In this document: positions 7,417 to 16,158 of the stretch, in pieces
Position numbering within the stretch: position 1 is the stretch's first letter
Layout: the number at the start of each line of letters is the position of its first letter
Assembly: GCA_964602525.1 (NCBI GenBank)
Contig: CAZRSA010000027.1
Coordinates: 1 to 26,277, forward strand
From: Lentisalinibacter sp964602525
Lineage (GTDB): Bacteria; Pseudomonadota; Gammaproteobacteria; Steroidobacterales; Woeseiaceae
Direction: 5' to 3'
Length of the DNA: 26,277 bases
Position numbers and translations under genes: made by a program
Notes under the pieces: generated by a model
The model's input: only the letters and a program-made list of their open reading frames with translations
What the model was told of the DNA's origin: nothing
Databases searched by the model: none

Positions 7417-8757
7417 TCACTCGATATTGAGCTTCTTGATCCGGTAGCGCAGCTGCCGGAAGGTCAGCCCCAGCAGCTTGGCCGCGGCCGTCTTGTTATA
7501 GCGGGTCTTCTCGAGGGCCTCGACGATGGCCTGGCGCTCCACGTCCTCGAGCTGGTCTCCCAGTGCCTCGCCGCCGCCGGCGGAGGCCGCATCCCGTCCG
7601 GCCCCGTTCGCCGGTGCTATGGCCGGCCGCAGCTGCAGGTCGGCGCTGTCGATGATGCCGTTCGGCGACAGCGTGACCGCCCGCTCGAGGATGTTCTCGA
7701 GCTCGCGCACGTTACCCGGGAAGGCGTAGCCGCGGAGCGCTTCCATGGCCCCCGGCGTCAGCTCCGCCGGCTTGCCGCCGGACTCCCGTGCGAAGCGGGC
7801 GAGGATGGCCTCGGCGAGCAGCGGGATGTCCTCGGTGCGCTCGCGCAGCGGCGGCACCCGCAGCTCGATCACGTTGATACGGTAGAAGAGGTCTTCCCGG
7901 AACTCGCCGGCGGCGACCATGGCGGCCAGGTCGCGATGGGTGGCACTCAGGATGCGCACGTCCACTGCCACCTCCCGCGGCGCACCCACGGGCCGGATGG
8001 TCTTTTCCTGGATGAAGCGCAGGAGCTTGACCTGCATGGCCAGCGGCAGGTCGGCGATCTCGTCCAGGAACAGCGTGCCGCCGTCGGCGCTCTCGATCAG
8101 GCCCTGCTTGTCCGTCATCGCACCGGTGAAGCTGCCCTTCTTGTGACCGAAGAACTCGCTCTCCATGAGCTCGGCCGGGATGGCGCCGCAGTTCACCGGT
8201 ACGAAGGGGCCGTCCCCGCGCGGCCCGGCCTCGTGGATCATGCGCGCGACCAGTTCCTTGCCGGTACCGGACTCGCCGCAGATGTGCACGGGCGCCTGGC
8301 TGCGGGAGACCCGACTGATCATGTCCCGGACCTTCTCGATGGCTGCGGAGCGGCCCAGGAGTTCGCGGGAGGCTTCACCGCCGGCGGAGCCCAGCCGGAC
8401 GGCGGCACCAACAATATTGCGCAGATCCTTGACGTCCAGCGGTTTGGAGACGAAGTCGAAGGCGCCGAGCTTCAGCGCCTGCACGGCGGTCTCCACGCTG
8501 CCGTGGGCGGTGATCATGGCCACCGGCACGCCGGGCGTATGGCTCTGCATCCACTCCACCAGCTCCAGGCCGTCGCCGTCGGGCAGACGCATGTCGGTGA
8601 GGCAGAGGTCGAAGTCGCCGCGAATCAGCTTCTTCTTGGCCGAGGCTACGTCGCCGGCGGTCTCGGTGGCGATGTCCATTCGGTTCAGAGTCATCGCGAG
8701 CAGCTCGCAGATGTCCGGCTCGTCGTCGACCACCAGTGCCTGTACGTCTGTCGTCAT
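7417..8757 (-). CDS. pilR: PilR, sigma54-dependent response regulator
   Basis: This is a NtrC-family activator of 446 residues. The receiver domain (about 5-120) has the acidic pocket Asp11/Asp12, phospho-acceptor Asp55 (LTDMRLPD) and Lys105. The AAA+ sigma54-interaction domain has Walker A GESGTGKE at 161-168, the sigma54-contacting loop as GSFTGA at 208-213 and Walker B GGTLFLDEI at 226-234. A C-terminal Fis-type helix-turn-helix (YNKTAAAKLLGLTFRQLRYR) ends the protein. The ATG at 8757 gives a proper receiver N-terminus; the frame is open upstream into pilS, but that extension is not protein-like. It starts one base after the pilS stop, so the two are probably translationally coupled. Its likely target is the sigma54 promoter of pilA just downstream. 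Confidence 0.95.
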   Translation of the reverse strand: MTTDVQALVVDDEPDICELLAMTLNRMDIATETAGDVASAKKKLIRGDFDLCLTDMRLPDGDGLELVEWMQSHTPGVPVAMITAHGSVETAVQALKLGAFDFVSKPLDVKDLRNIVGAAVRLGSAGGEASRELLGRSAAIEKVRDMISRVSRSQAPVHICGESGTGKELVARMIHEAGPRGDGPFVPVNCGAIPAELMESEFFGHKKGSFTGAMTDKQGLIESADGGTLFLDEIADLPLAMQVKLLRFIQEKTIRPVGAPREVAVDVRILSATHRDLAAMVAAGEFREDLFYRINVIELRVPPLRERTEDIPLLAEAILARFARESGGKPAELTPGAMEALRGYAFPGNVRELENILERAVTLSPNGIIDSADLQLRPAIAPANGAGRDAASAGGGEALGDQLEDVERQAIVEALEKTRYNKTAAAKLLGLTFRQLRYRIKKLNIE

Positions 8758-8758
8758 G

Positions 8759-10444
8759 TCAGCTCTGCCAGCGGTTCGGGTCCGCGAATACGATGCGGAA
8801 GACGCTGCCCCCGTCTTCCCGCGGGCGGTAGGAGAGCGTGGCCCGGTTGAGTTCACATAATTCCCGCGAAATATACAGACCGAGGCCTGTTCCTCCCTGC
8901 CGCGCAGTGAAGAAGGGCTCGAAGATCTTATCCACGGTGCCGGTTTCCACACCGTGACCCCGGTCAAGAACTTCCAGATAGGGCCGGTCGCCCGGTTCCA
9001 CCCGTCCGGTACGCAGAATCACCTCGATGCCGCCGGTCTCGCTGGCATATTTCACGGCATTGTCGCAGAGATTCCAGAGCACCTGGCGGAGGTGGCTGCG
9101 GTCCATGCGCACCTCCAGTTCCTCATCGCCGGGTGCCACGGTGAGCTCGCCCTCGTTCAGCTGCAGGGTCTTGGCGAACTCCCGGGCGAAGTCCTCGAGC
9201 CAGGGACGCAGGCGGAAGCGCTCCGGCTGGTTCGTATCCCGGCGGGAGAGCTGGAGGATGTTCTCGATGATGTGGCTGACCCGGTCGGAGTGGGACAGGA
9301 TGATCTCGATCAGCCGCTTCTCCTCCGCCGAGATGGAGGGCGACTCCTGCAGCAGCTGGCCGGCGTGGCTCATGGCGCCCACCGGGTTGCGGATCTCATG
9401 CGCGATACTGGCCGAGAGCCGGCCGAGCGAAGCCAGTTTGGACTGCTGCACCCGCTCCGCGAGCAGGCTCGCGTCCTCCAGGAACACCAGCACCGGGCCG
9501 CGGCCCTCGCCGGCGCGGCCGAAGGGCGCGAGGTGGACGAGGATGGGCGTGCCGCCTTCCGGATCCGTCATGGTGAACTCCGGCGGCGGCCCTTCCCGGT
9601 TCACCATGCGCCAGGCGCGTACGTGACGCTCCAGCTCCGGCGACAGCATGGCGAGCTTCATGCCGGGGGAGAAGTTCTCGGCGCGCAGCAGGTGCGCGGC
9701 GGATTCGTTGATGAGCCGCACCCGGTCGTCGGCGTCGATCACCACGATGCTCTCGCGCAGGTGCTGCACGATGTAGTTGTTGAGTTCGGCCATGTTGGCG
9801 AGGTCCACGCCCCGCTGGTGGGCGAGTTCCTCGCTTTCCCGGATGCGCCGCGCCAGCGGCCGCGCCGCCAGCGCCACGACGAAGATGACGGCGCCGAGGA
9901 TGCCGGCGGCCGGGTAGCTGTCGGCGAGGGCAGCTCCTCGCAGCACCGTGAGCAACTGGGTGAAGAGGATGCCGATCGCGGTGACGGCGGCGAAGAAAAG
10001 AGACAGCCGGCCGGGCATCACCAGGCTGCCGCCGCCGACGAAGATGATGAGCAGGCCGCCGAGACCACTGGAGACGCCGCCGCTGGCATACATCAGCAAC
10101 AGGATGGCGATTGCGTCGACGGAAATCTGGGCGTAGATCTGCAGGCCCGCAACCGCCTGCCTGAGCGCGAGGAGCGTGAAGGCAGCCACGATCAGGTAGG
10201 CCGCGGCGGTGCCGGCAAAGAGCGCCGGGGACTCGCTGCCGACCAGGCGCGGGTCGGCGTCGACGAAGAAGACCAGCAGGGAAACGGCCGCGATGACCAG
10301 ACGGAAGAAGGCCAGCGTCCCCAGCACCCGCCGGCCGAGTTCGGACGTGGCGTCCCCGGTGGGGTCCAGGGCCGGAACGGCCCGCGACTCTGCAGCGCTT
10401 TCCGCCATGATGGGTCGGGCCCGAAGGCGCTCCTGCCTCTTCAT
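8759..10444 (-). CDS. pilS: PilS, membrane sensor histidine kinase
   Basis: This is a 561-residue kinase of the PilS type. The N-terminal half has about six hydrophobic segments (roughly residues 42-61, 78-95, 108-120, 127-142, 148-170 and 180-195). A PAS domain follows (about 222-330, LRESIVVIDADDRVRLINE). The dimerisation domain carries phospho-acceptor His349 in ASIAHEIRNPVGAM, and the ATPase domain has its N box (LWNLCDNAVKYA), G1 (DRGHGV) and F/G2 (FEPFFTARQGGTGLGL). In Pseudomonas PilS senses pilin in the inner membrane and controls PilR. A start 12 codons further in (MAESAAES, at 10408) is possible; neither ATG has a strong ribosome-binding site. It is divergent from sucC. Confidence 0.94.
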   Translation of the reverse strand: MKRQERLRARPIMAESAAESRAVPALDPTGDATSELGRRVLGTLAFFRLVIAAVSLLVFFVDADPRLVGSESPALFAGTAAAYLIVAAFTLLALRQAVAGLQIYAQISVDAIAILLLMYASGGVSSGLGGLLIIFVGGGSLVMPGRLSLFFAAVTAIGILFTQLLTVLRGAALADSYPAAGILGAVIFVVALAARPLARRIRESEELAHQRGVDLANMAELNNYIVQHLRESIVVIDADDRVRLINESAAHLLRAENFSPGMKLAMLSPELERHVRAWRMVNREGPPPEFTMTDPEGGTPILVHLAPFGRAGEGRGPVLVFLEDASLLAERVQQSKLASLGRLSASIAHEIRNPVGAMSHAGQLLQESPSISAEEKRLIEIILSHSDRVSHIIENILQLSRRDTNQPERFRLRPWLEDFAREFAKTLQLNEGELTVAPGDEELEVRMDRSHLRQVLWNLCDNAVKYASETGGIEVILRTGRVEPGDRPYLEVLDRGHGVETGTVDKIFEPFFTARQGGTGLGLYISRELCELNRATLSYRPREDGGSVFRIVFADPNRWQS

Positions 10445-10506
10445 TCAGGACGCATTGTAGTGGAAGCCGCCCCCCGATGGGCCTGTGTCATTCGACGGCG
10501 CGGGCT

Positions 10507-10535
10507 TTGCCAATCCCGGACCTTTGGCCCACAAT
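10507..10535 (+). promoter_or_regulatory. Candidate sigma70 promoter of sucCD
   Basis: TTGCCA (5 of 6 consensus bases) is followed after 17 bases by CACAAT (4 of 6) in the 171-bp gap between divergent pilS and sucC. The predicted start is near 10542, about 75 bases before the sucC ATG. Pattern match only. Confidence 0.45.
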
Positions 10536-10615
10536 ACGCACCTCTTCCGCGGGCCGCCGCGAACAAATACGCAGAATACCGGCCCGCGTCTCCCAACTGA
10601 CAGTCCGGAAGAACC

Positions 10616-11776
10616 ATGAATCTGCACGAATATCAGGCCAAACGGCTGTTCGCCGATTACGGCATCCCCGTGCCCGAAGGCAGGCCCGCAGAGACGGCGG
10701 GAGCCGCCGTTCAGGCCGCCGGGGAACTCGGCGGGGACCTCTGGGTAGTGAAGGCCCAGGTGCATGCGGGCGGGCGCGGCAAGGCGGGCGGCGTGAAGCT
10801 CTGCCGCAGCGCCGACGAGGTGCGCGAGGCTGCCGAGGGCATGCTCGGCACCCGCCTCGTCACCCACCAGTCGGGCCCCGACGGCCTGCCGGTGAACGTG
10901 GTCTACGTCGAGTCCGGCTCGGCCATCGAGCGCGAGCTCTATCTCAGTATGCTGGTGGACCGGGAGGCCAGGCGCGTCGCCATTATTGCTTCCGCTGCCG
11001 GCGGCATGGACATCGAGGAGGTGGCCGAGAAGACGCCGGAGCAGATCTTCACGGTGGCGGTCTCGCCGGCTGCGGGCCTGCAGCCCTATCAGATCCGCCG
11101 GCTGGGCTTCGGCCTCGGCCTGGACAAGGACCAGCTGAAGCAGTTCGGTGGCCTGCTGAGCAAGCTCTACCGGCTGTTCCGGGACAAGGACGCGAGCCTG
11201 CTGGAGATCAACCCGCTGATCGTGACGGCCGACGGCAGCATCGTGGCCCTGGACGCCAAGATCAACATCGAGGAGAACGCGCTGTACCGACAGAAGGCGC
11301 TGGAGGAGATGCGCGACGCTTCCCAGGAGGACGACACGGAGCGCGAGGCCCGGGAGCACGACCTCAACTACGTCTCGCTGGACGGCGACATCGCCTGCAT
11401 GGTGAACGGTGCCGGCCTGGCCATGGCCACGATGGACCTCATCAAGCTGCACGGCGGCGCCCCGGCGAATTTCCTGGACGTGGGCGGCGGCGCCACGGCC
11501 GAGCGCGTGGCCGAGGCGTTCAAGCTGATCCTCTCCAACGAGAGCGTGAAAGCGATACTGGTGAATATCTTCGGCGGCATCGTGCGCTGCGACCTGATCG
11601 CCGACGGCATCATCACCGCGGTAAAGGAGGTGGGCGTCGAGGTTCCCGTGGTGGCCCGGCTCGAGGGCACCAACGTGGAGCAGGGGCGCGCGAAGCTGGC
11701 CGACAGCGGCCTGGACATCATCGCGGCATCGGACCTCACCGACGCGGCCAAGAAGGCCGTGGCGGCCGCCGGCTGA
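10616..11776 (+). CDS. sucC: Succinyl-CoA synthetase beta subunit (ADP/GDP-forming)
   Basis: SucC is the ATP-grasp subunit of the TCA-cycle enzyme that converts succinyl-CoA to succinate with substrate-level formation of ATP or GTP. Its 386 residues match the 388 of E. coli. It begins MNLHEYQAKRLFADYGIPVP and has the nucleotide-binding KAQVHAGGRGKAGGV near residues 45-60. The late motifs NIFGGIVRCDLIADGI and RLEGTNVEQG belong to the ligase CoA-binding half. The ATG is preceded by GGAAG. It is followed 11 bases later by sucD. Unlike E. coli, it is not attached to sucAB within this window. Confidence 0.97.
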   Translation: MNLHEYQAKRLFADYGIPVPEGRPAETAGAAVQAAGELGGDLWVVKAQVHAGGRGKAGGVKLCRSADEVREAAEGMLGTRLVTHQSGPDGLPVNVVYVESGSAIERELYLSMLVDREARRVAIIASAAGGMDIEEVAEKTPEQIFTVAVSPAAGLQPYQIRRLGFGLGLDKDQLKQFGGLLSKLYRLFRDKDASLLEINPLIVTADGSIVALDAKINIEENALYRQKALEEMRDASQEDDTEREAREHDLNYVSLDGDIACMVNGAGLAMATMDLIKLHGGAPANFLDVGGGATAERVAEAFKLILSNESVKAILVNIFGGIVRCDLIADGIITAVKEVGVEVPVVARLEGTNVEQGRAKLADSGLDIIAASDLTDAAKKAVAAAG

Positions 11777-11787
11777 CAGGAGCATCC

Positions 11788-12660
11788 ATGAGCGTTCTAG
11801 TCGACAAGAATTCCCGCATCGTCTGCCAGGGCATCACCGGCAACCAGGGGTCGTTCCACACCGGTCAGTGCATCGACTACGGCACCAACGTGGTGGCCGG
11901 CGTCACGCCCGGCCGCGGCGGCGAGGAGCACCTGGGCGTGCCGGTGTTCAACACCATGCACGAGGCGGTGGCCGAGACCGGCACCGACGTCAGCATGATC
12001 TACGTGCCGGCGCCGTTCGCCGCCGACGCCATCCTGGAGGCGGCCGACTCCGGCGTGGGCCTGGTGGTCTGCATCACGGAGGGCATCCCGGTGCTGGACA
12101 TGGTGAAGGTGCGCGCGGCGCTGGCGGATTACGACTGCCGACTGATCGGGCCGAACTGCCCGGGCATCATCACGCCGGGTGAGGCGAAGATCGGCATCAT
12201 GCCCGGCATGATCCACCAGGCCGGCCGCATCGGCGTCATCTCCCGCTCGGGCACGCTGACCTACGAGGCGGTCTATCAGACGACCCAGGCCGAACTCGGG
12301 CAGTCCACCTGTATCGGCATCGGCGGCGACCCGGTCCGCGGCATGGATTTCATCGACTGCCTGAAGCTGTTCGAGGCGGACCCCGAGACCGACGGCATCA
12401 TCATGGTGGGCGAGATCGGCGGCACCGACGAGGAGGCCGCTGCCGCGTACATCGCGGACCACGTCTCCAAACCGGTGGTGGCCTACATTGCCGGCGTGAC
12501 CGCGCCGCCGGGCAAGCGCATGGGCCATGCGGGCGCCATTGTCGCGGGCGGCAAGGGCACGGCCGAAGCCAAGTTCGAGGCCCTGGAGCAGGCCGGCGTC
12601 ACCACCGTGCGGTCGCCGGCGGACCTCGGCTCCGCCATCGCCGCGGCGCTCGGCGGCTGA
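11788..12660 (+). CDS. sucD: Succinyl-CoA synthetase alpha subunit
   Basis: SucD binds CoA and carries the phosphohistidine that shuttles phosphate to the nucleotide bound on SucC. The 290-residue protein starts SVLVDKNSRIVCQGITGNQG (CoA-binding Rossmann fold) and contains GPNCPGIITPGE and SRSGTLTYEAV. The active-site histidine is His247 in RMGHAGAIV. The ATG at 11788 is preceded by ACAGGAG at a good distance, and the start matches the family. It forms an operon with sucC. Confidence 0.97.
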   Translation: MSVLVDKNSRIVCQGITGNQGSFHTGQCIDYGTNVVAGVTPGRGGEEHLGVPVFNTMHEAVAETGTDVSMIYVPAPFAADAILEAADSGVGLVVCITEGIPVLDMVKVRAALADYDCRLIGPNCPGIITPGEAKIGIMPGMIHQAGRIGVISRSGTLTYEAVYQTTQAELGQSTCIGIGGDPVRGMDFIDCLKLFEADPETDGIIMVGEIGGTDEEAAAAYIADHVSKPVVAYIAGVTAPPGKRMGHAGAIVAGGKGTAEAKFEALEQAGVTTVRSPADLGSAIAAALGG

Positions 12661-12687
12661 GCCCCGCCGGGCTGCCGCCCAGCGCCC

Positions 12688-14319
12688 ATGGCCGAGTCGC
12701 TGCAGCTCGTCCTCGCCCAGCTGAACCCGGTGGTCGGTGACGTCGGCGGCAATACCCGGCGTCTGCTCGAGACGGCGGCCGCGGCGCGGGACGAACACGG
12801 CGCCGACCTGGTGGTCTTCCCCGAGCTGTTCCTGTGCGGCTATCCGCCGGAGGATCTCCTGTTCCATTCCGGTCTGCGGCGCCAGATCGCCGAGGCGCTG
12901 GATCGCATCCGCACGGAGCTCGAGGGCGTGGCGGTGCTGGTGGGTTTCCCGGACTACGACGGCGAGCGCATCTACAACGCGGCCACCGTGATCGAGGATG
13001 GCCGGGAGCTCGCCCGCTACCGCAAGCACCTGCTGCCGAACTACCGGGTGTTCGACGAGAAGCGTTATTTCACCCGCGGCGAGAAGCCGGCGGTGTTCCG
13101 CTTCCGGGGCACGCGGGTGGGCCTCACGGTCTGCGAGGACATCTGGCAGCCGGGGCCGGCGCGCCTCGCCCGGGGCGCCGGCGCCGAGGTCATCCTCACC
13201 ATCAACGGCTCTCCCTACGACACCGCCAGCCAGGACAAGCGCGAGCGTATGGGCCGTGCCCGCGCCGAGGAGAACGGAGTCCCGCTAGTCTATCTCAACA
13301 TGGTGGGCGGCCAGGACGAACTGGTCTTCGACGGCGGCTCCTTCGTGGCCGATGCGAAGGGCGAGCTCACCTTCCGCGCGCCGGTGTTCGCCGAGGGGCT
13401 GTTCCCGGTGGAACTCCACCTCGGCCGCCGTGCCGTCGAGCCGCAATCGCTGCCCCTCGCCGGCCTCCCGGGCCCGGAGGAGAGCGTCTACTCGGCGCTG
13501 GTGCTCGGCACCCGGGACTACGTGGACAAGCACGGCTTCCCCGGCGTGGTGCTCGGGCTGTCCGGCGGCATCGACTCCGCGCTGACCCTGGCCGTGGCGG
13601 TGGATGCGCTGGGCGCCGACCGGGTCCAGGCGGTGATGATGCCCTACCGCTATACATCGGCGATCAGCCGCAGCGATGCCGCGGCGCAGGCCGACGAGCT
13701 GGGCGTGCGCTACGACGTCATCTCCATCGAGCCCATGGTGGATGCGACCCTGGCCCAGCTCGCGCCCCTGTTCGAGGGGCTGCCGGAGGACGCGACGGAG
13801 GAAAATATCCAGTCTCGCTGCCGGGGCATCCTGCTGATGGCGATTTCGAACAAGACCGGCCGCATGTTGCTGACCACCGGCAACAAATCCGAGATGGCGG
13901 TGGGTTACGCCACGCTGTACGGCGACATGGCCGGCGGCTTCGCGCCGCTGAAGGACTGCGCCAAGACCCTGGTCTACCGGCTGGCCCGCTACCGCAATAC
14001 CGTCTCGCCGGTCATCCCGGAGCGGGTGATCACCCGGCCGCCGTCGGCCGAGCTCAAGCCCGGCCAGCAGGACACCGATTCCCTGCCGCCCTACGAGGTG
14101 CTGGACCCCATCCTGGCCGCGTTCATCGAGGAAGACCTGTCGGTGGAGGAGATCGCCGAGCGGGGCTACGAACGGGAGACGGTGCTGCGGGTGCTGAACA
14201 TGGTGCGCCGGAGCGAGTACAAGCGCCGTCAGGCGCCGCCCGGAGTGCGCATCTCCACCCGTGCCTTCGGCCGGGACTGGCGCTATCCCATCACCTCGGG
14301 GTATCACTTCCCCGGCTAG
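12688..14319 (+). CDS. nadE: Glutamine-dependent NAD+ synthetase
   Basis: This enzyme converts deamido-NAD to NAD in the last step of NAD synthesis, with ammonia supplied by its own glutaminase domain. Residues 1-260 are a nitrilase (CN-hydrolase) domain with triad Glu46 (VFPELF), Lys113 (YRKHLLPNY) and Cys149 (TVCEDIW). Residues 275-543 are the synthetase with the pyrophosphatase loop SGGIDS at 292-297 and TTGNKSEMAVGY. The two-domain 543-residue form differs from the short ammonia-dependent NadE of E. coli. The ATG at 12688 follows sucD by 27 bases and has no obvious Shine-Dalgarno sequence, so it may depend on read-through from sucCD. It is convergent with bamD. Confidence 0.96.
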   Translation: MAESLQLVLAQLNPVVGDVGGNTRRLLETAAAARDEHGADLVVFPELFLCGYPPEDLLFHSGLRRQIAEALDRIRTELEGVAVLVGFPDYDGERIYNAATVIEDGRELARYRKHLLPNYRVFDEKRYFTRGEKPAVFRFRGTRVGLTVCEDIWQPGPARLARGAGAEVILTINGSPYDTASQDKRERMGRARAEENGVPLVYLNMVGGQDELVFDGGSFVADAKGELTFRAPVFAEGLFPVELHLGRRAVEPQSLPLAGLPGPEESVYSALVLGTRDYVDKHGFPGVVLGLSGGIDSALTLAVAVDALGADRVQAVMMPYRYTSAISRSDAAAQADELGVRYDVISIEPMVDATLAQLAPLFEGLPEDATEENIQSRCRGILLMAISNKTGRMLLTTGNKSEMAVGYATLYGDMAGGFAPLKDCAKTLVYRLARYRNTVSPVIPERVITRPPSAELKPGQQDTDSLPPYEVLDPILAAFIEEDLSVEEIAERGYERETVLRVLNMVRRSEYKRRQAPPGVRISTRAFGRDWRYPITSGYHFPG

Positions 14320-14346
14320 GCCAGTCGGCGGCGCGGCCCGCCCGGG

Positions 14347-15099
14347 TCAGCTGTCCGGGAAGTTCTCGGCGATCACCCGGCGGGTGTCGGCGGCCAGCTC
14401 GTCGAGCTCCAGCTGCTCGTAGGCGCGCACCATGATCTCCAGCGACTTCTTGTTCGCCGGGGTGCCGTTGTATTCCTCCAGCGCCGCCTTCGCCCGGTTC
14501 AGCGCCGCAATCCAGGCGCCCCGGCGCAGGTAGTACTCGGCCACGTGATTCTCGTAGGACGCCAGCCGGTTCTTCAGGAAGATCATGCGCTGGGTGGCAT
14601 CCGCGGCGTAGGCGCTGGTGGGGTAGCGCTCCACCAGCCGCTTGAACGCGGCGAAGGAGCGGCGGCTGTCCGTGGGCGGCCGGTCGGTACGGTCGACGCC
14701 GAACAGCCGGTCCATCACGCTCGGTTCCGCGTCGAACCAGGTCAGACCCTGCAGATACAGTGCGTAGTCCACCCGCGGATGGGTGGGATTCTCGCGCATG
14801 AACTGGTCAGCGGCGTCGATGGCCTGCTCGGTGCGGCCGCTCTTGTAATAAGCGTAGATCAGGTCGATCTGGGACTGCTTGCCGTACTCGGTGAACGGGA
14901 AGCGGGCCTGGATCTGCTCGAAGATGGCGATGGCCTGGCGGTAGTTGCCGTTCGCCATGGAGCGCTGGCCGCGCTCGTAGACCTCTTCCACGGCGCCCTG
15001 CTGGCGCTCGGGGCCATCGGTACCGCAGGCGACGGTTGCGAGGGCCAGGCAGGCGACCAGGACCAGCCGGCCGAGGGGGCGGCGCGTCGAGGAGATCAT
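14347..15099 (-). CDS. bamD: BamD, outer-membrane protein assembly lipoprotein
   Basis: BamD is the essential lipoprotein of the BAM complex that inserts beta-barrel proteins into the outer membrane. From the ATG at 15099 the protein has 250 residues (245 in E. coli). It has a basic n-region (STRRPLGR), a hydrophobic core and a lipobox-like ATVAC. Tetratricopeptide repeats follow, with family-specific stretches QIDLIYAYYKSG, NPTHPRVDYALYLQGL, FGVDRTDR and VAEYYLRRGAWIAALNRA. In-frame ATGs at 15120 and 15132 are alternatives; none has a clear ribosome-binding site. It is divergent from rluD, the arrangement seen in E. coli (yfiO/rluD). Confidence 0.94.
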   Translation of the reverse strand: MISSTRRPLGRLVLVACLALATVACGTDGPERQQGAVEEVYERGQRSMANGNYRQAIAIFEQIQARFPFTEYGKQSQIDLIYAYYKSGRTEQAIDAADQFMRENPTHPRVDYALYLQGLTWFDAEPSVMDRLFGVDRTDRPPTDSRRSFAAFKRLVERYPTSAYAADATQRMIFLKNRLASYENHVAEYYLRRGAWIAALNRAKAALEEYNGTPANKKSLEIMVRAYEQLELDELAADTRRVIAENFPDS

Positions 15100-15141
15100 G
15101 GACGGGGCTCGTTGCGTCATGGCGGGCAGCATAATCGGCGA

Positions 15142-15149
15142 AGTATAAC
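15142..15149. promoter_or_regulatory. Possible overlapping divergent -10 elements for bamD and rluD
   Basis: The short divergent gap contains AGTATAAC. On + it gives TATAAC (15144-15149) about 32 bases before the rluD ATG. On - it gives TATACT (15147-15142), which would start bamD mRNA near 15136. Each matches the -10 consensus at 5 of 6 bases, but no good -35 is visible on either side. If real, the bamD start at 15120 or 15099 is favoured over 15132. Confidence 0.3.
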
Positions 15150-15180
15150 GTAAACTGACAGGCTTACCCGAGGGCCCCCG

Positions 15181-16158
15181 ATGACGGAGACGGCAGAGAC
15201 AGCAGAGACTTTGCGCCAGCAGGTCCCCGGTACACTGGCCGGCAAACGCATGGACCAGGCGCTGGCGCAGATGTTCCCCCAGTACTCCCGCAGCCGATTG
15301 AAGGAATGGCTGCTGGCCGGGCGCATCACGGTGGACGGCCGCGGCTGCCGGCCGCGGGACCCGGTGGCCGGCGGCGAGACCGTGGAGTTGCACGCCTTGG
15401 TCGAGCCCGACACCCGGGTGGAAGCCGAGCCGGTGGCCTTCCGGGTGGTGCACGAGGACTCCGCGCTGATCGTGGTGGACAAGCCGGCCGGGCTGGTAGT
15501 CCACCCCGGTGCCGGCAACCGGGAAGGCACCCTGCAGAACGGCCTGCTGCACCGTTACCCCGAGCTCGCCACGGTGCCCCGCTCGGGCATCGTCCATCGC
15601 CTGGACAAGGACACCAGCGGGCTCATGCTGGTGGCCCGAAGCGTGGAGGCGCACACCGCGCTCGTGCGCGCGCTGTCGAAGCGGCGCATCCGGCGGGAAT
15701 ACCGGGCCGTCTGCCGGGGCGTGCTGACCGCCGGGGGCACCATCGATGCGCCCATCGACCGCCATCCCGTCCAGCGCACCCGCATGGCGGTGCGCGAGGG
15801 CGGCCGGCCGGCGGCGACCCACTACCGGGTGGTGGAGCGCTTCGTCGCGCACACCGACGTGCGGGTCCGGCTGGAGTCCGGCCGCACCCACCAGATCCGG
15901 GTGCACTTCGCCCACATCCGCCATCCGCTGCTGGGCGACCCGCTGTACGGCGGCCGGCTGCAGCTGCCGCCCGGCGCCGACGAGGCGCTGACGGCCACTC
16001 TGCGGGAGTTCCGGCGCCAGGCGCTGCATGCCGAATCGCTCGCGCTCGCTCACCCGGTGAGCGGGGAAGCACTGGAATTCTCCGCGCCGCTGCCCGCGGA
16101 CCACGCCGCCCTGATCGAGGTGCTGCGCGCCCACCGACAACGCACGGAGGCCGGCTGA
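15181..16158 (+). CDS. rluD: 23S rRNA pseudouridine synthase RluD
   Basis: RluD isomerises uridines 1911, 1915 and 1917 in helix 69 of 23S rRNA. The 325-residue protein (326 in E. coli) has an N-terminal S4 RNA-binding domain at about 22-80 (GKRMDQALAQMFPQYSRSRL). The RluA-type catalytic domain follows, with Asp142 in HRLDKDTSGLML and the C-terminal motif ESGRTHQIRVH. The first dozen residues are an acidic repeat (TETAETAET) typical of the poorly conserved N-terminus. The ATG is preceded by GAGGG at 6 bases. Its TGA overlaps the pgeF start. Confidence 0.95.
   Translation: MTETAETAETLRQQVPGTLAGKRMDQALAQMFPQYSRSRLKEWLLAGRITVDGRGCRPRDPVAGGETVELHALVEPDTRVEAEPVAFRVVHEDSALIVVDKPAGLVVHPGAGNREGTLQNGLLHRYPELATVPRSGIVHRLDKDTSGLMLVARSVEAHTALVRALSKRRIRREYRAVCRGVLTAGGTIDAPIDRHPVQRTRMAVREGGRPAATHYRVVERFVAHTDVRVRLESGRTHQIRVHFAHIRHPLLGDPLYGGRLQLPPGADEALTATLREFRRQALHAESLALAHPVSGEALEFSAPLPADHAALIEVLRAHRQRTEAG

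Noticed and set aside
7387..7420. GTGACCG / CGGTCAC inverted repeat around the pilR stop codon
   Set aside because: A 7-bp repeat with a 20-base spacer and no T-tract is weak evidence for a terminator, and the distance from the pilA promoter makes an operator role speculative.
8345..8350. GSFTGA instead of GAFTGA in the PilR sigma54-contacting loop as a functional defect
   Set aside because: A serine at this position is a known, functional variant in PilR and other NtrC-family activators, so it is not treated as abnormal. The coordinates given are only approximate to the gene interior.
15184..15210. TETAETAET micro-repeat at the RluD N-terminus
   Set aside because: A short low-complexity acidic leader is common and poorly conserved in RluD proteins, so it is not evidence for anything special.
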